Assembly (NCBI GenBank): GCA_035545855.1 | Contig: DASZXK010000108.1 | Location: 1-64,000, forward strand | Direction: 5' to 3' | Source: DASZVB01 sp035545855 | GTDB taxonomy: Bacteria > Myxococcota_A > Polyangia > Polyangiales > Polyangiaceae | Length of the DNA stretch: 64,000 bases | In this document: positions 61,827 to 64,000 of the stretch, one piece after another | Layout: each line of letters opens with the position of its first letter | How positions within the stretch are numbered: the stretch's first letter is position 1 | Notes under the pieces: generated by a model | Told to the model about the DNA's origin: nothing | What the model saw: the letters and a program-made list of their open reading frames with translations, nothing else | The model's database searches: none | Translations under genes and position numbers: made by a program

Positions 61827-63052
61827 ACCTGCTCCAGACGCTCCCGATCGCGATGCGCGCGCTCCTCCGGAACAAGACGAGGAGCTTCCTGACGGCGCTC
61901 GGCGTGGTCATCGGCGTCGCGTCCGTCATCTCCATGGTCGCGATCGGCGAGGGCGCGAAGAGCAGCGTGGAGAAGGTGTTCGCCTCCATGGGCACGAACC
62001 TCCTCATCGTGCTCTCGGGCTCCACGACCTCCGGCGGCGTCATGGGCGGCTTCGGCTCCATGCCGACGCTCACCTGGGACGACCTCCGAGCGATCCAGAC
62101 GGAAGCGCCCGCGGTGCGTGCCGCGGCCCCCCAGCTCAACACGCGCGTGTCCGTCGTCGGGGAGGACGCGAACTGGAACACCCAGGTCACGGGCACGACG
62201 CCGGAGTACTTCATGATCCGGAGCTGGAAGCTCGGACACGGCGCGCTCCTCTCGGAGTCGGACGTCGAGACCGGAAACAAGGTGATCGTCCTCGGGCAGA
62301 CGGTGGTGGACCGTCTCTTCGGTCCCAACGTCGAGGCCGTCGGGCGAACGGTCCGTCTCCGCGCGATCCCGTTCGTCGTCATCGGCGTGCTGGACCGGAA
62401 GGGGCAGTCCCCCATGGGCCAGGACTACGACGATTCCGCGTTCATCCCGGTCAGCACCTTCCAGGCGAAGATCCAGGGCGGACTCCAGAAGTACCTCGCC
62501 GGCGCGATCGTCGTGAGCGCGGTGGCGGCCGACCAGACGAACCGCGCGCAATCGGAGATCCAGGGCATCCTCCGCGACCGGCACCACATCGCGTCCAGGG
62601 CGGACGACGACTTCAACGTCCGGAACTTGACGGAGATCGCCGCCGCCCAGCAGCAGGGGACCAAGACGCTCACGTCGCTCCTCGCGGCCATCGCCATCGT
62701 GTCGCTCCTCGTCGGCGGCATCGGCATCATGAACATCATGCTGGTCAGCGTGAGCGAGCGGACGCGGGAGATCGGCATCCGCATGGCCGTGGGGGCGAAG
62801 CCCTGGCACATCCTCACGCAGTTCCTGGTGGAGGCCATGACGCTCTCCATGATGGGCGGCCTCGCGGGCGTGATGCTCGGGACGTTCGTCGCGTCCACCC
62901 TCGCCCAGCAGCTCGGCTGGGCGCTCGTCATGCGACCGGACATCGTCGTCGTCTCGGTGGGCTTCAGCGCGGTCGTCGGCATCGCGTTCGGGCTCTACCC
63001 CGCGCAGAAGGCAGCCCAACTCGATCCGATAGACGCCCTGAGGTACGAGTGA
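61823..63052 (+). CDS. macB: MacB-type ABC transporter permease
   Basis: A 409-residue FtsX-like permease: one helix near 20-45 (FLTALGVVIGVASVISMVAIGEGA), a large periplasmic MacB_PCD domain (about 46-280), then three helices with the conserved IGIMNIMLVSVSERTREIGIRMAVGA and a closing VGIAFGLYPAQKAAQLDPIDALRYE. This is the full MacB permease half without its ATPase. It is coupled to the ATPase gene upstream (GTGA) and to the TolC-like gene downstream. Likely substrates are macrolides, peptides, lipoproteins or siderophores; which one cannot be told. Confidence 0.95.
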   Translation: MNLLQTLPIAMRALLRNKTRSFLTALGVVIGVASVISMVAIGEGAKSSVEKVFASMGTNLLIVLSGSTTSGGVMGGFGSMPTLTWDDLRAIQTEAPAVRAAAPQLNTRVSVVGEDANWNTQVTGTTPEYFMIRSWKLGHGALLSESDVETGNKVIVLGQTVVDRLFGPNVEAVGRTVRLRAIPFVVIGVLDRKGQSPMGQDYDDSAFIPVSTFQAKIQGGLQKYLAGAIVVSAVAADQTNRAQSEIQGILRDRHHIASRADDDFNVRNLTEIAAAQQQGTKTLTSLLAAIAIVSLLVGGIGIMNIMLVSVSERTREIGIRMAVGAKPWHILTQFLVEAMTLSMMGGLAGVMLGTFVASTLAQQLGWALVMRPDIVVVSVGFSAVVGIAFGLYPAQKAAQLDPIDALRYE

Positions 63053-64000
63053 TGAATCGACGCCTAGCGACCAGTCAGGTGGTCATTTTCTTGGAGCTCC
63101 TCTCCGTCGCCGCGGTCGCCGCGCCGCCGCCGGCCGACGCTCCCGGATCGCCGTCCGCCGCGCCGGCGGAATCCGCGGCGCCCGCGTCCGGCTCCGCTCC
63201 ACCGAGCACACCGGCGTCCGCGCCCGTCCCCGCGCCGTCGCTCGCGCCCGCGACGGGCCGCCGCGTCCTCAGCCTCGCCGACGCCGAGCGCAACGCGCTC
63301 GCGAACCAGCCGCAGATCCTCCAGGCCCGGGCGCAGACCCGCGCCGCGTACGCTCGCGCGGACGAGGCCCACTCCGGCCTCTACCCCCAGGTGACCGCGA
63401 CGGCGAACTACGCGCGCGGGACGGCGAACTTCGTCCAGCGTCCCGGGGCGCTCCCATCGAACATCCCCGTTCGCTCGCGGACGTCGTTCGACACCTTCGA
63501 CTCGTTCAACTTCGGCCTGAACGCCACGCAGCTCGTCTACGACTTCGGGCAGACGACCTCGAGCGCCCGGGCGGCGAAGTCGAGCGCCGAGGCGCAAGCG
63601 GAGAGCGAACGGACGACGCGCCTCTCCGTGCTCCTCGCGGTCCGGAGCGCCCACGCGCTCGCCTGGGCGAACGCGTCGCTCGCGGAGGTCTCGCGCCGCA
63701 CGCTCGCGAACGCCGAGCGACACGTCGCGCAGATCGAGGGCCTCGTGCGAGCCGGAGCGCGACCCGAGATCGATCTCGCGCAGGTCCGGGCGGATCGGGC
63801 GAACGCGTCGCTCGCCGTCATCAACGCCGAGAACGCTTACGAGACGGCGAAGGCCCAGCTGAATCAGGCGATGGGCGTGGAACAGGACACGAACTACGAC
63901 GTCTCGGACGAGCGGATCCCCGCGGTCGTCGGCGAGGACTGGGACGACGCGCGCCTGCTGGATTCGGCCATGACGACCCGTCCGGAGCTCCGCACGCTCG
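63052..64000 (+). CDS. TolC-family outer-membrane efflux protein (partial, runs off the edge)
   Basis: An open frame of at least 316 residues continuing past the window end. The ATG at 63052 shares one base with the permease stop. A signal-like start (VVIFLELLSVAAVAA) leads into about 45 low-complexity residues of Pro, Ala and Ser, then the OEP region: LSLADAERNALANQPQIL, ARADEAHSGLYPQVTATANYARG, LNATQLVYDFGQT and the long helices with AQIEGLVRAGARPEIDLAQVRADRANA, as in TolC. It completes a tripartite pump with the preceding three genes. The 3' end is outside the window. Confidence 0.9.
   Translation, partial: MNRRLATSQVVIFLELLSVAAVAAPPPADAPGSPSAAPAESAAPASGSAPPSTPASAPVPAPSLAPATGRRVLSLADAERNALANQPQILQARAQTRAAYARADEAHSGLYPQVTATANYARGTANFVQRPGALPSNIPVRSRTSFDTFDSFNFGLNATQLVYDFGQTTSSARAAKSSAEAQAESERTTRLSVLLAVRSAHALAWANASLAEVSRRTLANAERHVAQIEGLVRAGARPEIDLAQVRADRANASLAVINAENAYETAKAQLNQAMGVEQDTNYDVSDERIPAVVGEDWDDARLLDSAMTTRPELRTL

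Overview
The window is very GC-rich, densely coding bacterial DNA. By eye it is about 70% G+C, all gaps between genes are under 250 bases, and there are many GTG starts and ATGA/GTGA overlaps. A delta-type proteobacterium of the Myxococcota (Polyangia-like) fits best. The grounds are a Hanks-type Ser/Thr kinase with a proline/alanine-rich tail, Gly-rich and Cys-rich lipoproteins, a TPR protein with a proline-rich linker, a DUF2330 protein and NHL-propeller lipoproteins. No rRNA, tRNA, CRISPR array, insertion sequence or phage gene was seen. The species cannot be told from the sequence.

Bases 1-28,900 form a glycan or small-molecule assembly region with genes on alternating strands. It holds a carbamoyltransferase with an SxtJ-like membrane partner, a PaaK/CapK-type adenylate-forming ligase, two cobalamin-domain radical SAM proteins and a Ser/Thr kinase. 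It also holds two tandem GNAT/FemAB-like acyltransferases, an Old Yellow Enzyme reductase coupled to a giant YfhO-type membrane protein, a GT2 glycosyltransferase, an NAD-dependent sugar epimerase and a fused sugar aminotransferase/N-methyltransferase. Five more polytopic GT-C-like proteins lie here, one of them TMTC-like with a TPR tail. No flippase (Wzx), polymerase (Wzy) or NRPS/PKS gene is inside the window.

Bases 28,900-48,300 are mostly housekeeping and envelope genes: a TPR envelope protein, a second GT2, an HD-domain protein resembling the tail half of CCA-adding enzymes, a 1460-residue TamB-like protein, rdgB, queD, a Cys-rich repeat lipoprotein, a fatty acid desaturase, a TlpA-like thioredoxin, a hybrid histidine kinase coupled to ttcA, a small envelope protein, a third radical SAM protein and an amino-methyltransferase.

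Bases 48,400-53,500 hold a tight four-gene unit that looks like an uncharacterised cell-surface system: a DUF2330 protein, a proline-rich beta-barrel and two NHL-propeller lipoproteins. After it come an AraC regulator with a candidate operator in front of a GFA-family gene, a YkgJ-type zinc-cluster protein, a LytS/LytTR two-component pair, another GT-C-like protein, and a MacA-MacB-TolC type export operon that runs off the right edge.

A recurring signal in front of transcription units is a TAnnnT hexamer, often with an upstream TG (TGnTAnnnT), placed 6-13 bases before the start codon. This implies that many mRNAs here are leaderless or nearly so.
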